Counted from the first letter of the stretch, positions 33,535-41,730 are shown. The stretch is 47,368 bases of DNA from Ruminococcaceae bacterium UBA1734 (GCA_002315765.1 DCIE01000060.1:300-47667); one strand, 5' to 3'. Numbers and translations are program-made. Notes: generated by a model from the sequence alone, not told the origin.

Positions 33535-34212
33535 ATGGTTAGTTTTAATAATGATTGGGACAATATTTTAAAGGATGAGTTTGAAAAACCTTATTATAGG
33601 GAATTGCGTTCTTTTTTAAAAAGTGAGTACTCATCATACACTATATATCCCGATATGTACGATATTTTTAATGCCCTTAAATACACATCTTTTTCCGATA
33701 CCAAGGTGGTAATAATCGGACAAGACCCATATCACGAGCCTAATCAGGCTCACGGTCTTTGCTTTTCGGTTAAAAAAGGTAATCCCCCACCTCCATCACT
33801 TGTTAATATATACAAGGAATTGCACAACGATACGGGATTTACCATTCCCAATCACGGCGAATTAACCCATTGGGCAAAACAAGGTGTACTGTTGCTTAAT
33901 ACTGTTTTAACCGTACGAAAAGGTATTGCAAACAGTCATAAGGGCAAAGGTTGGGAAAAGTTTACAGACAGAATTATTACCGAATTAAACAAAAAAGAAA
34001 CTCCTGTTATCTTTCTTCTTTGGGGTGCTAATGCTCGGAAAAAAGCCGAGCTTATCACAAATAAAATTCATTACAAATTAGAAACCGTACATCCAAGTCC
34101 TCTTTCGGCTTACGGAGGTTTTTTCGGATGTAAGCATTTTTCAAAAGCAAATGAATTACTCATAGGCTCTGAGCAAAAACCGATAAATTGGGAATTAAAC
34201 GGAGGTATTTAG
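33535..34212 (+). CDS. ung: Uracil-DNA glycosylase
   Basis: The 225-residue protein removes uracil from DNA. It has the catalytic motif IIGQDPYHEPNQAHGLCFS with the water-activating Asp64, LLLNTVLTV, and the minor-groove loop HPSPLSAYGGFFGCKHFS. The ATG at 33535 lies one base after the upstream stop and is preferred over one 15 nt earlier inside that gene. The ribosome site is weak, so coupling is likely. Confidence 0.96.
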   Translation: MVSFNNDWDNILKDEFEKPYYRELRSFLKSEYSSYTIYPDMYDIFNALKYTSFSDTKVVIIGQDPYHEPNQAHGLCFSVKKGNPPPPSLVNIYKELHNDTGFTIPNHGELTHWAKQGVLLLNTVLTVRKGIANSHKGKGWEKFTDRIITELNKKETPVIFLLWGANARKKAELITNKIHYKLETVHPSPLSAYGGFFGCKHFSKANELLIGSEQKPINWELNGGI

Positions 34213-34213
34213 T

Positions 34214-34507
34214 ATGAAATTTTCAGGAATGGTAAGACCGGTAGATTCAGTAGGAAGGGTTGTTATTCCGAGGGAAATCCGAAATCAGTTAGGTGTAAAA
34301 AATGCCGAAGATTGTTTCGAGATTTACACCGAAGAAGATGCTATTATTTTAAAAAAGTATCAACCAACTTGTATTTTTTGTGATAATTTATCCGATTTTG
34401 TGGAATACGAGGGTAAGTTTATTTGCAAAGACTGTATCGAAAAATTGCACAAGCTTTCTTTAACACCGGAAGAAAATCAAGAAAATAAAGAATTGTCAGG
34501 AGATTAG
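34214..34507 (+). CDS. AbrB/SpoVT-type DNA-binding protein with Cys4 zinc tail
   Basis: The 97-residue protein has an AbrB swapped-hairpin domain (residues 1-49: GMVRPVDSVGRVVIPREIR) and a second part with Cys53, Cys56, Cys71 and Cys74, a CxxC-CxxC zinc ribbon, then an acidic tail. AbrB proteins are transition-state repressors; versions with this C-terminal zinc ribbon occur in Clostridia. GGAGG lies 6 nt upstream, just after the ung stop. It is likely autoregulated, as AbrB genes often are, but this is not seen in the sequence. Confidence 0.88.
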   Translation: MKFSGMVRPVDSVGRVVIPREIRNQLGVKNAEDCFEIYTEEDAIILKKYQPTCIFCDNLSDFVEYEGKFICKDCIEKLHKLSLTPEENQENKELSGD

Positions 34508-34508
34508 T

Positions 34509-34676
34509 ATGAAAAAAATCGCAGTTGCAGTTTTGATTTGTTTTGTTTTTTTAACCCTTTGTTCCTGCAAAAAACCTGAGAACAGCAAAAACGGCGCAAC
34601 ACCCAGTCCATCCCATATTTCAACAATTTTCACGGAGTTCGATTATGACAAACAACTAATAGAGTTGACAAAATAA
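34509..34676 (+). CDS. Small lipoprotein (55 residues), unrecognised
   Basis: This frame begins 1 base after the AbrB stop with AGGAG 7 nt upstream. It encodes MKKIAVAVLICFVFLTLCSC followed by a short polar segment. The LCSC motif is a lipobox with Cys18 or Cys20 as the lipid-modified residue. No domain follows. The promoter of the next operon begins inside its 3' end. The start, ribosome site and lipobox make it credible despite its size; it could also be the relic of a larger lipoprotein. Confidence 0.7.
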   Translation: MKKIAVAVLICFVFLTLCSCKKPENSKNGATPSPSHISTIFTEFDYDKQLIELTK

Positions 34677-34694
34677 TCAATAATGTGATATAAT
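34665..34694 (+). promoter_or_regulatory. SigA-type promoter of the T-box operon
   Basis: TTGACA, an 18-bp spacer and TATAAT. The -35 lies in the last codons of the small lipoprotein. Transcription should start near 34701, just before stem I of the T-box. Confidence 0.8.
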
Positions 34695-34699
34695 ATCCT

Positions 34700-34970
34700 T
34701 ATATTTTTAAAAGCGTCGACCGAAAGCAAGTAGGAGTATTTCGGATTTCAGAAAGTTGCCGTTTGATGCGAGGCAATATGAAGATTTATTTTGAATACGT
34801 TTCGTGAGCTTTGTACCGAAGGAATTTTCTTGTAGGCTACAACGGGTGTGCCCGTAACAGCATCGGGTTATATTTGTAACCCACTAAGGTCGCTGCCGTG
34901 AGGTTGCGATGTTATGAGGTGGTACCGCAGTTATTCTGCCCTCTGTATTATGCAGAGGGCTTTTTGTTTT
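34700..34970 (+). promoter_or_regulatory. T-box riboswitch, specifier UAC (tRNA-Tyr)
   Basis: Stem I base pairs AAAGC with GCTTT. Above it CGAAA pairs with TTTCG and encloses a specifier loop with AGTA on the left and TGAATACG on the right. The codon after GAA is TAC at 34796-34798 (Tyr). The upper part has the conserved TTGCC/GGCAA stem around GATG. Stem III-like hairpins follow. The T-box sequence GAGGTGGTACCGCAG lies at 34915-34930. The terminator GCCCTCTG/CAGAGGGC (34938-34960) with TTTTT overlaps the antiterminator. Uncharged tRNA-Tyr should favour read-through into the acyl-CoA ligase. Confidence 0.9.
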
Positions 34971-34999
34971 TCTGCAAAAATAGAAAGGAATGGTATTTA

Positions 35000-36634
35000 G
35001 TGCCCATTACCGAAATTTTAGAAAAAAACGCATCACTTTATCCTAATGATGTGGCTCTTGTGGAAATCAATCCGCAAAACACCGATAGAAAACCCATTAC
35101 TTGGAGGGAGTTTTCTCTTATCGAAACAAGTCCCATTGATTCTTTTCGTCAGGAAATTACCTGGAATGAGTTTAACGAAAAGTCAAATCGACTTGCCAAT
35201 CTTTTGTTGTCAAGAGGAATTAAAAAGGGCGACAAGGTTGCAATACTGCTGATGAACTGTATTGAATGGCTACCCATTTATTTCGGAATTTTGAAAACAG
35301 GCGCTTTAGCAGTGCCTCTAAATTACCGCTATACTGCCGACGAAATTAAGTATTGCCTAAAAAAAGCCGACTGCTCTGCACTGCTTTTCGGTCCTGAATT
35401 TGTAGGCAGAATAGAAGATATTGCCGAACAAATCAACTTTATCAAATATAATTTTTATGTTGGTGAAGAGTGTCCAACATTTGCTGAAAGTTATGATAAT
35501 TTGGTTACATACTGTTCAAAGGAATCACCTGAAATTAAATTGACCGATGATGATGAAGGTGTTATTTATTTTTCTTCGGGAACAACCGGATTTCCAAAGG
35601 CGATTATTCATGCTCACAGAAGTCTTATGCATTCCTGCAAGGTTGAACAAAACCACCACGATCAAACAAAAGACGATGTTTTTCTTTGCATTCCTCCACT
35701 TTATCATACCGGTGCCAAAATGCACTGGTTCGGTAGCTTCCTTGTGGGAGCAAAATCGGTTCTTTTAAAGGGTGTCAAGCCCGAGTGGATTATCAAAGCC
35801 GTTTCCGAGGAAAAATGTACTATTGTTTGGTTGCTTGTTCCTTGGGCTCAGGATATACTTGATGCCATAGACCGAGGAGATATCAAGCTTGAAGATTATC
35901 AGCTTTCACAATGGAGATTAATGCACATAGGTGCCCAGCCCGTACCTCCCAGTCTTATTAAGAGATGGAAAAGCATTTTCCCAAATCATCAATATGATAC
36001 AAACTACGGATTGAGTGAATCAATCGGACCGGGATGTGTACATTTAGGTGTCGAAAACATCCACAAAGTCGGCTCTATCGGAAAAGCCGGTTACGGTTGG
36101 AAAACCAAAATCGTAAACGAAAAAAGAGAGCCTGTAACAAGAGGTGAGGTCGGCGAGCTTGCCGTTTCAGGTCCCGGTGTAATGAATTGTTACTACAACG
36201 ACCGAAAATCCACCGATGAAGTTTTAGCTGACGGTTGGCTATACACCGGCGATATGGCAATGGAGGACGAGGACGGTTTTATTTACCTTGTTGACCGTAA
36301 AAAGGATGTTGTAATTTCCGGCGGTGAAAACCTTTATCCAGTTGAAATAGAAAATTATATTCGCAAAAACGATGCCATAAAAGATGTTGCGGTTATCGGT
36401 GTACCTGACGAAAGATTGGGTGAAACTGCCGCCGCTGTTATTGAAACAAAAGAAGGATTTTCACTCACCGAAGAAGAAATCAAAGACTTTTGTATGGGAC
36501 TTCCGAAATATAAAAGACCTAAGGTTTACATTTTCGATGTTATTCCCCGTAATCCAACGGGAAAAATTGAAAAGCCAAAGCTCAGAGAAAAGTATTGCGG
36601 AAAAAGCTTAGTAGCAAAACAAATAGAAAAATAA
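35000..36634 (+). CDS. Acyl-CoA (aryl-CoA) synthetase, AMP-forming
   Basis: The 544-residue enzyme activates a carboxylic acid with ATP and CoA. It has the P-loop-like IYFSSGTTGFPKAIIHAHRS, the NYGLSESIGPG motif, YTGDMAMEDEDGF, and the C-terminal hinge and catalytic-lysine segment NPTGKIEKPKL. The start is a GTG at 35000 (GAAAGGA 11 nt upstream); frames starting earlier lie in the T-box. It resembles medium-chain and aryl-acid ligases. It is the first gene of the Tyr T-box operon with iorAB and a phenylacetate-CoA ligase, so an aryl acid such as 4-hydroxyphenylacetate is a reasonable substrate. The specific acid is not known. Confidence 0.85.
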   Translation: MPITEILEKNASLYPNDVALVEINPQNTDRKPITWREFSLIETSPIDSFRQEITWNEFNEKSNRLANLLLSRGIKKGDKVAILLMNCIEWLPIYFGILKTGALAVPLNYRYTADEIKYCLKKADCSALLFGPEFVGRIEDIAEQINFIKYNFYVGEECPTFAESYDNLVTYCSKESPEIKLTDDDEGVIYFSSGTTGFPKAIIHAHRSLMHSCKVEQNHHDQTKDDVFLCIPPLYHTGAKMHWFGSFLVGAKSVLLKGVKPEWIIKAVSEEKCTIVWLLVPWAQDILDAIDRGDIKLEDYQLSQWRLMHIGAQPVPPSLIKRWKSIFPNHQYDTNYGLSESIGPGCVHLGVENIHKVGSIGKAGYGWKTKIVNEKREPVTRGEVGELAVSGPGVMNCYYNDRKSTDEVLADGWLYTGDMAMEDEDGFIYLVDRKKDVVISGGENLYPVEIENYIRKNDAIKDVAVIGVPDERLGETAAAVIETKEGFSLTEEEIKDFCMGLPKYKRPKVYIFDVIPRNPTGKIEKPKLREKYCGKSLVAKQIEK

Positions 36635-36657
36635 ATATTAATATAATGGTGATTAGC

Positions 36658-36777
36658 GTGAAAAATCACGCTAAAAAACATAAAGACGCCTGTTTCTCGC
36701 CTCTTTGTAGGCTACCGAAACAGATGCGATATAATAATCACCATTTCGGTGAATTTTTATCGCTTTTTGTGTCTTAA
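36658..36777 (+). CDS. Possible leader peptide before iorA
   Basis: A GTG frame with GGTGATT 3-9 nt upstream encodes 39 residues (KNHAKKHKDACFSPLCRLPK in its first half) and ends at TAA, just past the terminator. Its start region copies that of iorA. It is rich in basic and His residues and could couple translation to attenuation. Whether it is translated is unknown. Confidence 0.3.
   Translation: MKNHAKKHKDACFSPLCRLPKQMRYNNHHFGEFLSLFVS
36726..36768 (+). terminator. Attenuator terminator upstream of iorA
   Basis: GCGATA pairs with TATCGC and CACC with GGTG, with A/T pairs between, and TTTTT follows at 36764-36768. It lies 30 nt before the iorA start. Its left arm can instead pair with 36645-36655. 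Confidence 0.7.
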
Positions 36778-36797
36778 AGAAAGAAATGGTGATTATT

Positions 36798-38534
36798 ATG
36801 AAAAAATTACTTTTAGGTAATGCCGCCGTTGCTCGTGGCGCATACGAAGCAGGTGTCCGTGTTGTTGCTTCATACCCCGGAACACCCAGCACGGAAATAA
36901 CCGAATCAATTGTTAGTTATCCTGAGGTTTATGCCGAATGGTCCCCTAACGAAAAGGTAGCCGCCGAGGTTGCTATCGGTGCTTCTATTGCAGGTGCAAG
37001 AAGTATGTCTTGTATGAAGCATGTGGGACTTAATGTTATGGCAGACCCGGTATTTACATCTACATATACCGGTGTAAACGGCGGACTTGTATTTTGCGTT
37101 GCCGATGACCCGGGAATGCACTCTTCACAAAACGAACAGGACTCAAGACATTATGCTATTGCAGCTAAGATTCCAATGCTTGAGCCTTCCGATTCGTCCG
37201 AATGTAAAGAATTTACCAAATTGGCATTTGATATAAGCGAAAAGTTTGATACCCCTGTTTTCATCCGCCTTTCAACAAGAATTTCACATTCTCAAAGCCT
37301 TGTTGAATTAAATGACAGAGAAAATGACGAATTAAAGCCTTACGAAAAGAATGCCGCTAAATATGTAATGATGCCGGGAAATGCTATTAAGCGCCATGTT
37401 GATGTTGAAAAGCGTTTGGTGGATTTAAAAGAATATTCCGAAAATTCTTCTCTCAATATTACCGAAATTAACGACGGAACCGAAATCGGTGTTATTACTT
37501 CGGGTACCACATACCTTTATGCTCACGAAGCTTTAGGAAATAGTGTAAGTTACCTGAAAATCGGTATGGTCAACCCACTCCCTCAAAGCACGATAGTTGA
37601 TTTTTGCAAAAAATTCAAAAAGGTTTATGTTATCGAAGAATTAGACCCGGTTATCGAAACGCAGTGCAGGGCTTACGGTCTTGATATTATCGGCAAAGAG
37701 GTGTTTACACTTCTCGGCGAATATACTCCTGCTCTTATTAAAAAAGCGGTTTTGGGAGTTGATTTAAGTGATGATGTTACAGTCGGAGAACAGCTTCCTG
37801 CCCGTCCTCCCGTAATGTGTGCCGGTTGCCCACATAGAGGTACTTTCTATGTTCTTAAAAAATTAGGACTCACGGTTTCCGGCGATATCGGTTGTTATAC
37901 CTTGGGTGCCGTAGCTCCCCTTGCAAGTGTTGATTCAACCATTTGTATGGGTGCGTCTGTTTCAGCAGCTCACGGTATGGCCAAAGCAAGAGGTTCGGAG
38001 TTCAACAAAAAGCTTGTATCGGTTATCGGAGATTCAACCTTTATGCATTCGGGTATCACGGGACTTAGTGATATTGTTTACAATAAGGGTGCTAACACCG
38101 TTATTATTCTTGACAACTCAATTACAGGTATGACAGGTCATCAGGACAATCCCACAACGGGATATACCATAAGAGGAGAAGAAACAAAGCAGGTTAACCT
38201 TATTGCCCTTGCGAAGGCTTTGGGTGTTGAACATGTTGTTGTGGCAGACCCCTTTGATGTTAAAGAGTTTGAAAAGGTTGTAAAAGAAGAAACCGAAAGA
38301 AATGAACCGTCGGTGATTATTGCCCAAAGACCTTGTGCTTTGCTTAAGAGGGTTAAGTATCAGGGACATTGTAGAATTACCGACAATTGCAAAAACTGTA
38401 AGATGTGTATGAAGCTCGGTTGTCCTGCTATTTCGGTTAAGGACGATAAGGTTATAATTGATAATACACAGTGTAATGGATGCGGACTTTGCGTTAATGT
38501 TTGTCCTTTCCACGCAATTGTTAAGGAGGATTAA
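36798..38534 (+). CDS. iorA: Indolepyruvate:ferredoxin oxidoreductase, alpha subunit
   Basis: The 578-residue subunit holds the catalytic thiamine diphosphate. It shows YPGTPSTEITE near the N-terminus, MKHVGLNVMADP, PPVMCAGCPHRGTFYVL, the TPP/Mg motif GDSTFMHSGITGL then IILDNSITGMTG, and a C-terminal ferredoxin part with CKNCKMCMKLGCPA and CNGCGLCVNVCP, two [4Fe-4S] sites. IOR oxidatively decarboxylates arylpyruvates to aryl-acetyl-CoA, reducing ferredoxin; the reverse reaction makes arylpyruvates. The ATG at 36798 is chosen because GGTGATT lies just before it. iorB follows 4 nt later. Confidence 0.94.
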   Translation: MKKLLLGNAAVARGAYEAGVRVVASYPGTPSTEITESIVSYPEVYAEWSPNEKVAAEVAIGASIAGARSMSCMKHVGLNVMADPVFTSTYTGVNGGLVFCVADDPGMHSSQNEQDSRHYAIAAKIPMLEPSDSSECKEFTKLAFDISEKFDTPVFIRLSTRISHSQSLVELNDRENDELKPYEKNAAKYVMMPGNAIKRHVDVEKRLVDLKEYSENSSLNITEINDGTEIGVITSGTTYLYAHEALGNSVSYLKIGMVNPLPQSTIVDFCKKFKKVYVIEELDPVIETQCRAYGLDIIGKEVFTLLGEYTPALIKKAVLGVDLSDDVTVGEQLPARPPVMCAGCPHRGTFYVLKKLGLTVSGDIGCYTLGAVAPLASVDSTICMGASVSAAHGMAKARGSEFNKKLVSVIGDSTFMHSGITGLSDIVYNKGANTVIILDNSITGMTGHQDNPTTGYTIRGEETKQVNLIALAKALGVEHVVVADPFDVKEFEKVVKEETERNEPSVIIAQRPCALLKRVKYQGHCRITDNCKNCKMCMKLGCPAISVKDDKVIIDNTQCNGCGLCVNVCPFHAIVKED

Positions 38535-38538
38535 TGTC

Positions 38539-39105
38539 ATGACAAAAAGTATAATGATAGTCGGAGTCGGTGGTCAGGGAACACTTCTTGCAAGTCGAAT
38601 TTTAGGAAATACTGTTATTCGTGAAGGTTATGATGTTAAGGTTTCCGAAGTCCACGGTATGAGCCAACGAGGCGGAAGTGTTGTAACCTATGTTAAATAC
38701 GGCGATAAGGTTTATTCTCCCTGTATTGATAAAGGCGAGGCGGATTTAATCCTTGCTTTTGAAATTCTTGAAGCTGCGAGAGCACTTCCCTTCTTAAAAG
38801 AAAACGGAACTATTATTTCCAACACCCAACAAATCAACCCCATGCCGGTTATTACCGGTGCTTCAAGTTATCCGGAAAATCTTGATGAAAAGATTGCAAA
38901 TAAAGCAAAGCTTATTAAACTTGATGCTCTTTCCCTTGCAAAACAAGCCGGAAATATTAAGACAGTTAATGTTGTGCTTATGGGTGTACTGGCAAAAAAC
39001 AGCGAAATTCCTTATGAAAAATGGGTTCAAAGTTTAAAAGAAACAGTACCTGAAAAACTAATTGATGTTAATCTAAAGGCATTTGATTTAGGATATAATT
39101 TATAG
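38539..39105 (+). CDS. iorB: Indolepyruvate:ferredoxin oxidoreductase, beta subunit
   Basis: The 188-residue partner of IorA shows the family start IMIVGVGGQGTLLASRILG and VKVSEVHGMSQRGGSVVTYV. AAGGAGGA lies 8 nt before the ATG at 38539; the longer frame inside iorA was rejected. The subunits form the IOR complex in the cytoplasm. The gene sits between iorA and the phenylacetate-CoA ligase in one operon. Confidence 0.94.
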   Translation: MTKSIMIVGVGGQGTLLASRILGNTVIREGYDVKVSEVHGMSQRGGSVVTYVKYGDKVYSPCIDKGEADLILAFEILEAARALPFLKENGTIISNTQQINPMPVITGASSYPENLDEKIANKAKLIKLDALSLAKQAGNIKTVNVVLMGVLAKNSEIPYEKWVQSLKETVPEKLIDVNLKAFDLGYNL

Positions 39106-39116
39106 GATGTATTAAA

Positions 39117-40418
39117 ATGTGGAACGAAAGAATTGAAAAGATGCCTCGCAATGAACTAAAGGCTTTACAAAGCGAAAGACTTATTGCTCAGGTAAAAAGA
39201 ATGTATGAAAATGTGCCTGTTTTCAGGGCTCGTATGGAAGAAAAAAATTTAACTCCATCGGATATTCACGGTGTTGAAGATTTATACAAGCTTCCGTTTT
39301 CTTACAAATCCGATTTAAGGGACAACTACCCTTACGGTCTTTTTGCCGTTCCTATGAGTGATATTGTAAGAGTTCATGCTTCTTCCGGTACAACGGGAAA
39401 ACAAATTGTTGTAGGTTATACCGAAAATGACCTTGATATGTGGGCTGATTGCGTCGCAAGAATGCTAACAGGCATTGGCGCAGATAATAACGCCTTCGTT
39501 CAAATCTCCTTTGGATACGGACTTTTTACAGGCGGACTCGGTGCACATTACGGTGCTCAAAAAATAGGTGCAACGGTAATACCCGCTTCTACCGGCAATA
39601 CAAGACGCCAAATCCAAACTATGATTGATTTCGGCACCACAATTCTTTGTTCTACGCCGTCTTATGCCCTTTATTTAGCCGAAGAAATAGAAGCTATGGG
39701 TGTTAAAGACCAATTAAAGCTTAAAGCCGGTATTTTCGGTGCCGAACCTTGGACCGAGGATATGCGAAAAGAAATAGAAAACAAATTGAACATTAAAGCC
39801 TATGATATTTACGGACTATCGGAAATCATGGGACCGGGTGTTGCTTGTGAATGTGAATGTCAATCAGGTATGCATGTTTGGGAAGATATGTTTATTCCTG
39901 AAATCATCGACCCGGATACAGGTGAAGTATTACCCGAAGGACAATCGGGAGAACTTGTTTTTACCACTCTTACTAAAGAAGGCTTCCCTCTTATTCGTTA
40001 TCGAACTAAGGATATTTGTTCGTTAATATACGAGCCTTGTAAGTGCGGCAGAACCCATATTAGAATGAATAAACCCTCTGGCAGAAGCGATGATATGATG
40101 ATTATCAGGGGCGTTAATGTCTTCCCTTCACAAATTGAAGAGGTTTTATTAAAGGCTTCGGAAAATTCAATAACCCCCAATTATCAAATCATCGTTGATA
40201 GAGTTAATAACACCGATACACTTGACATTAATGTTGAAATGAGCCCTGAAATGTTTGCGGAAGAAATTCGTTCTATTGAAAAAACCGAACGAAATATCAC
40301 CGAATTGTTGCGTTCAACACTGGGCATTGGTGCCAAGGTTCATCTTGTCAATCCGAAATCCATTGAACGAAGCGAAGGCAAGGCAAAAAGAGTTATTGAC
40401 AACAGAAAGCTTAAATAA
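39117..40418 (+). CDS. paaK: Phenylacetate-CoA ligase
   Basis: The 433-residue enzyme has the PaaK signatures: VFRARMEEKNLTPSDI, the ATP-binding loop HASSGTTGKQIVVGYTENDL, IFGAEPWTEDMR, DIYGLSEIMGPGVACEC, YRTKDIC and GRSDDMMIIRGVNVFPSQIE. It joins phenylacetate or a related arylacetate to CoA, giving the substrate for reverse IOR or using its product. It lies 11 nt after iorB. A set of two CoA ligases in one operon suggests different aryl acids. Confidence 0.93.
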   Translation: MWNERIEKMPRNELKALQSERLIAQVKRMYENVPVFRARMEEKNLTPSDIHGVEDLYKLPFSYKSDLRDNYPYGLFAVPMSDIVRVHASSGTTGKQIVVGYTENDLDMWADCVARMLTGIGADNNAFVQISFGYGLFTGGLGAHYGAQKIGATVIPASTGNTRRQIQTMIDFGTTILCSTPSYALYLAEEIEAMGVKDQLKLKAGIFGAEPWTEDMRKEIENKLNIKAYDIYGLSEIMGPGVACECECQSGMHVWEDMFIPEIIDPDTGEVLPEGQSGELVFTTLTKEGFPLIRYRTKDICSLIYEPCKCGRTHIRMNKPSGRSDDMMIIRGVNVFPSQIEEVLLKASENSITPNYQIIVDRVNNTDTLDINVEMSPEMFAEEIRSIEKTERNITELLRSTLGIGAKVHLVNPKSIERSEGKAKRVIDNRKLK

Positions 40419-40466
40419 GGTGATTTTGTATTTCATTTTGTGTCTTGGAAAGAGATGGTGATTTTT

Positions 40467-40859
40467 ATGAACATCAAACAATTATCAATTTTTGTGGAGA
40501 ATAAATTCGGCAGAGCAAAACTTATTATTGATACTTTGTCGGAAAACAATATAAATATCAGCGCTTTGTCTATTGCCGATTCCTCGGAATACGGAATAAT
40601 GCGTCTTATCGTTGATAATCCCGAAAGGGCAAAGTCATTGTTGGAAGAAAGCGGCGTTATGGTAAAGATAACAGATGTAATTGCCGTACCTATGGGAAAT
40701 AAACCCGGCGAATTATCGAAGCTCTTGGAAATACTCACCGACAATCGCATTTGTATTGAATATATGTACGCCTTCACCGACAATTCCGGCAACGGTGCTA
40801 TGTTAGTCATCAAAACCGATAATAATGAATTAGCCCTGAAAGTTTTGGATAACAAATAG
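40467..40859 (+). CDS. ACT-domain protein (tandem)
   Basis: The 130-residue protein is two ACT domains in tandem: MNIKQLSIFVENKFGRAKLI (residues 1-65) and VIAVPMGNKPGELSKLLEIL (70-130). ACT domains bind amino acids and regulate aromatic and other amino acid pathways. It has no enzyme domain. The ATG at 40467 has GGTGATT 6 nt upstream. ACT proteins of this kind accompany IOR and phenylacetate-CoA ligase genes, so sensing of an aromatic amino acid is inferred. Confidence 0.87.
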   Translation: MNIKQLSIFVENKFGRAKLIIDTLSENNINISALSIADSSEYGIMRLIVDNPERAKSLLEESGVMVKITDVIAVPMGNKPGELSKLLEILTDNRICIEYMYAFTDNSGNGAMLVIKTDNNELALKVLDNK

Positions 40860-40863
40860 TAAT

Positions 40864-41673
40864 ATGATTGAAAATAAATACTATGTAGTTGATTCACACA
40901 GCCACATATATCCCGAAAAAATTGCCCAAAAAGCCGTTGCCAACACCGATTTGTTTTATAATTCCAATTCTTGTTGCTTAGGCACATCGGAAGACTTAAT
41001 CAAAAATATGACCGACTCGGGTATAGATATTTCCGTTGTTGAGTCGGTAGCAACAACACCGGCTCAAGTTAATTCCATTAATAAATTTATATCCCTTGAG
41101 GTGGAAAAATCATCCGGAAGATTTATCGGACTCGGAACACTTCATCCTGATAGCCAAAATATTAAAGAAGACATATTGCAACTTAAAGAACTGGGTCTAA
41201 AGGGTGTTAAACTGCACCCTGATATTCAGAAATTTAAAATTGACGATTACAGATGTCTTAAAATTTTTGAAATATGCGAGAAGGAGAACATTCCCGTTCT
41301 TATGCACACCGGCGACAGCCGATATGATTTTTCCAATCCAAACCGATTAATCCCGATTTTAAACATTTATACAAATCTAACCATTATCGGAGCACATTTC
41401 GGCGGATATACAATTTGGGAAAAGGCATCAAAAGAACTTTGCGGAATTAAAAATTTTTTTGTTGATTGTTCATCATCTTTTTTTGCATTAAGTGATGAAA
41501 AAATAATTGAAATTATCAAAAGATACGGTGCAGATAAAGTACTGTTCGGCTCTGACTACCCTATGTGGTCCCCAAAAGCCGAACTTGAAAGGTTTTTATC
41601 ACTACCGCTGTCAGAAAGCGAAAAAGAATTAATACTAAGCAAAAATGCAAAATCAATTTACAATTTACCGTAA
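40864..41673 (+). CDS. Amidohydrolase family 2 protein
   Basis: The 269-residue TIM-barrel protein has VVDSHSHIYPEKIA (two metal His), GVKLHPDIQKF, VLMHTGDSRY, IGAHFGGY and LFGSDYPMWSP. These are the metal ligands of PF04909-type amidohydrolases, which include decarboxylases and lactonases as well as hydrolases. It lies 4 nt after the ACT gene and ends the operon. A role in aryl-acid processing is possible but not shown by the sequence. Confidence 0.83.
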   Translation: MIENKYYVVDSHSHIYPEKIAQKAVANTDLFYNSNSCCLGTSEDLIKNMTDSGIDISVVESVATTPAQVNSINKFISLEVEKSSGRFIGLGTLHPDSQNIKEDILQLKELGLKGVKLHPDIQKFKIDDYRCLKIFEICEKENIPVLMHTGDSRYDFSNPNRLIPILNIYTNLTIIGAHFGGYTIWEKASKELCGIKNFFVDCSSSFFALSDEKIIEIIKRYGADKVLFGSDYPMWSPKAELERFLSLPLSESEKELILSKNAKSIYNLP

Positions 41674-41676
41674 GAA

Positions 41677-41717
41677 AAACCCGAACAGCTAATCTAAACT
41701 GTTCGGGTTTGATTTTA
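41677..41717. terminator. Bidirectional terminator between the T-box operon and proS
   Basis: AAACCCGAACAG and CTGTTCGGGTTT form a 12-bp stem with a 10-nt loop, with TTTGATTTT on the plus side and an A-rich plus strand (T-rich for the minus strand) on the left. It serves both convergent genes. Confidence 0.92.
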
Positions 41718-41730
41718 TTTTCTATTTACA

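Larger units (their letters stand above)
36642..36799 (+). promoter_or_regulatory. Attenuator-like leader before iorA
   Basis: The 150-nt gap is highly structured. AATGGTGATTA (36645-36655) can pair with TAATCACCATT (36735-36745), closing a three-way junction with TTAGCGTGA/TCACGCTAA (36653-36674) and CTGTTTC/GAAACAG (36690-36723). The same 3' strand instead forms the left arm of a terminator (36726-36763). Positions 36731-36745 are also perfectly complementary, over 15 nt, to the iorA ribosome site and start (36785-36799). No known riboswitch class was recognised. Confidence 0.7.

Noticed and set aside
36642..36797. Cyclic-di-GMP-I or other known riboswitch, or a second T-box
   Set aside because: The conserved bases of these classes and the T-box sequence are missing; only the hairpin layout is similar.
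40433..40987. A 184-codon minus-strand frame
   Set aside because: It is antisense to the ACT and amidohydrolase genes, whose reading frames and motifs are clear.
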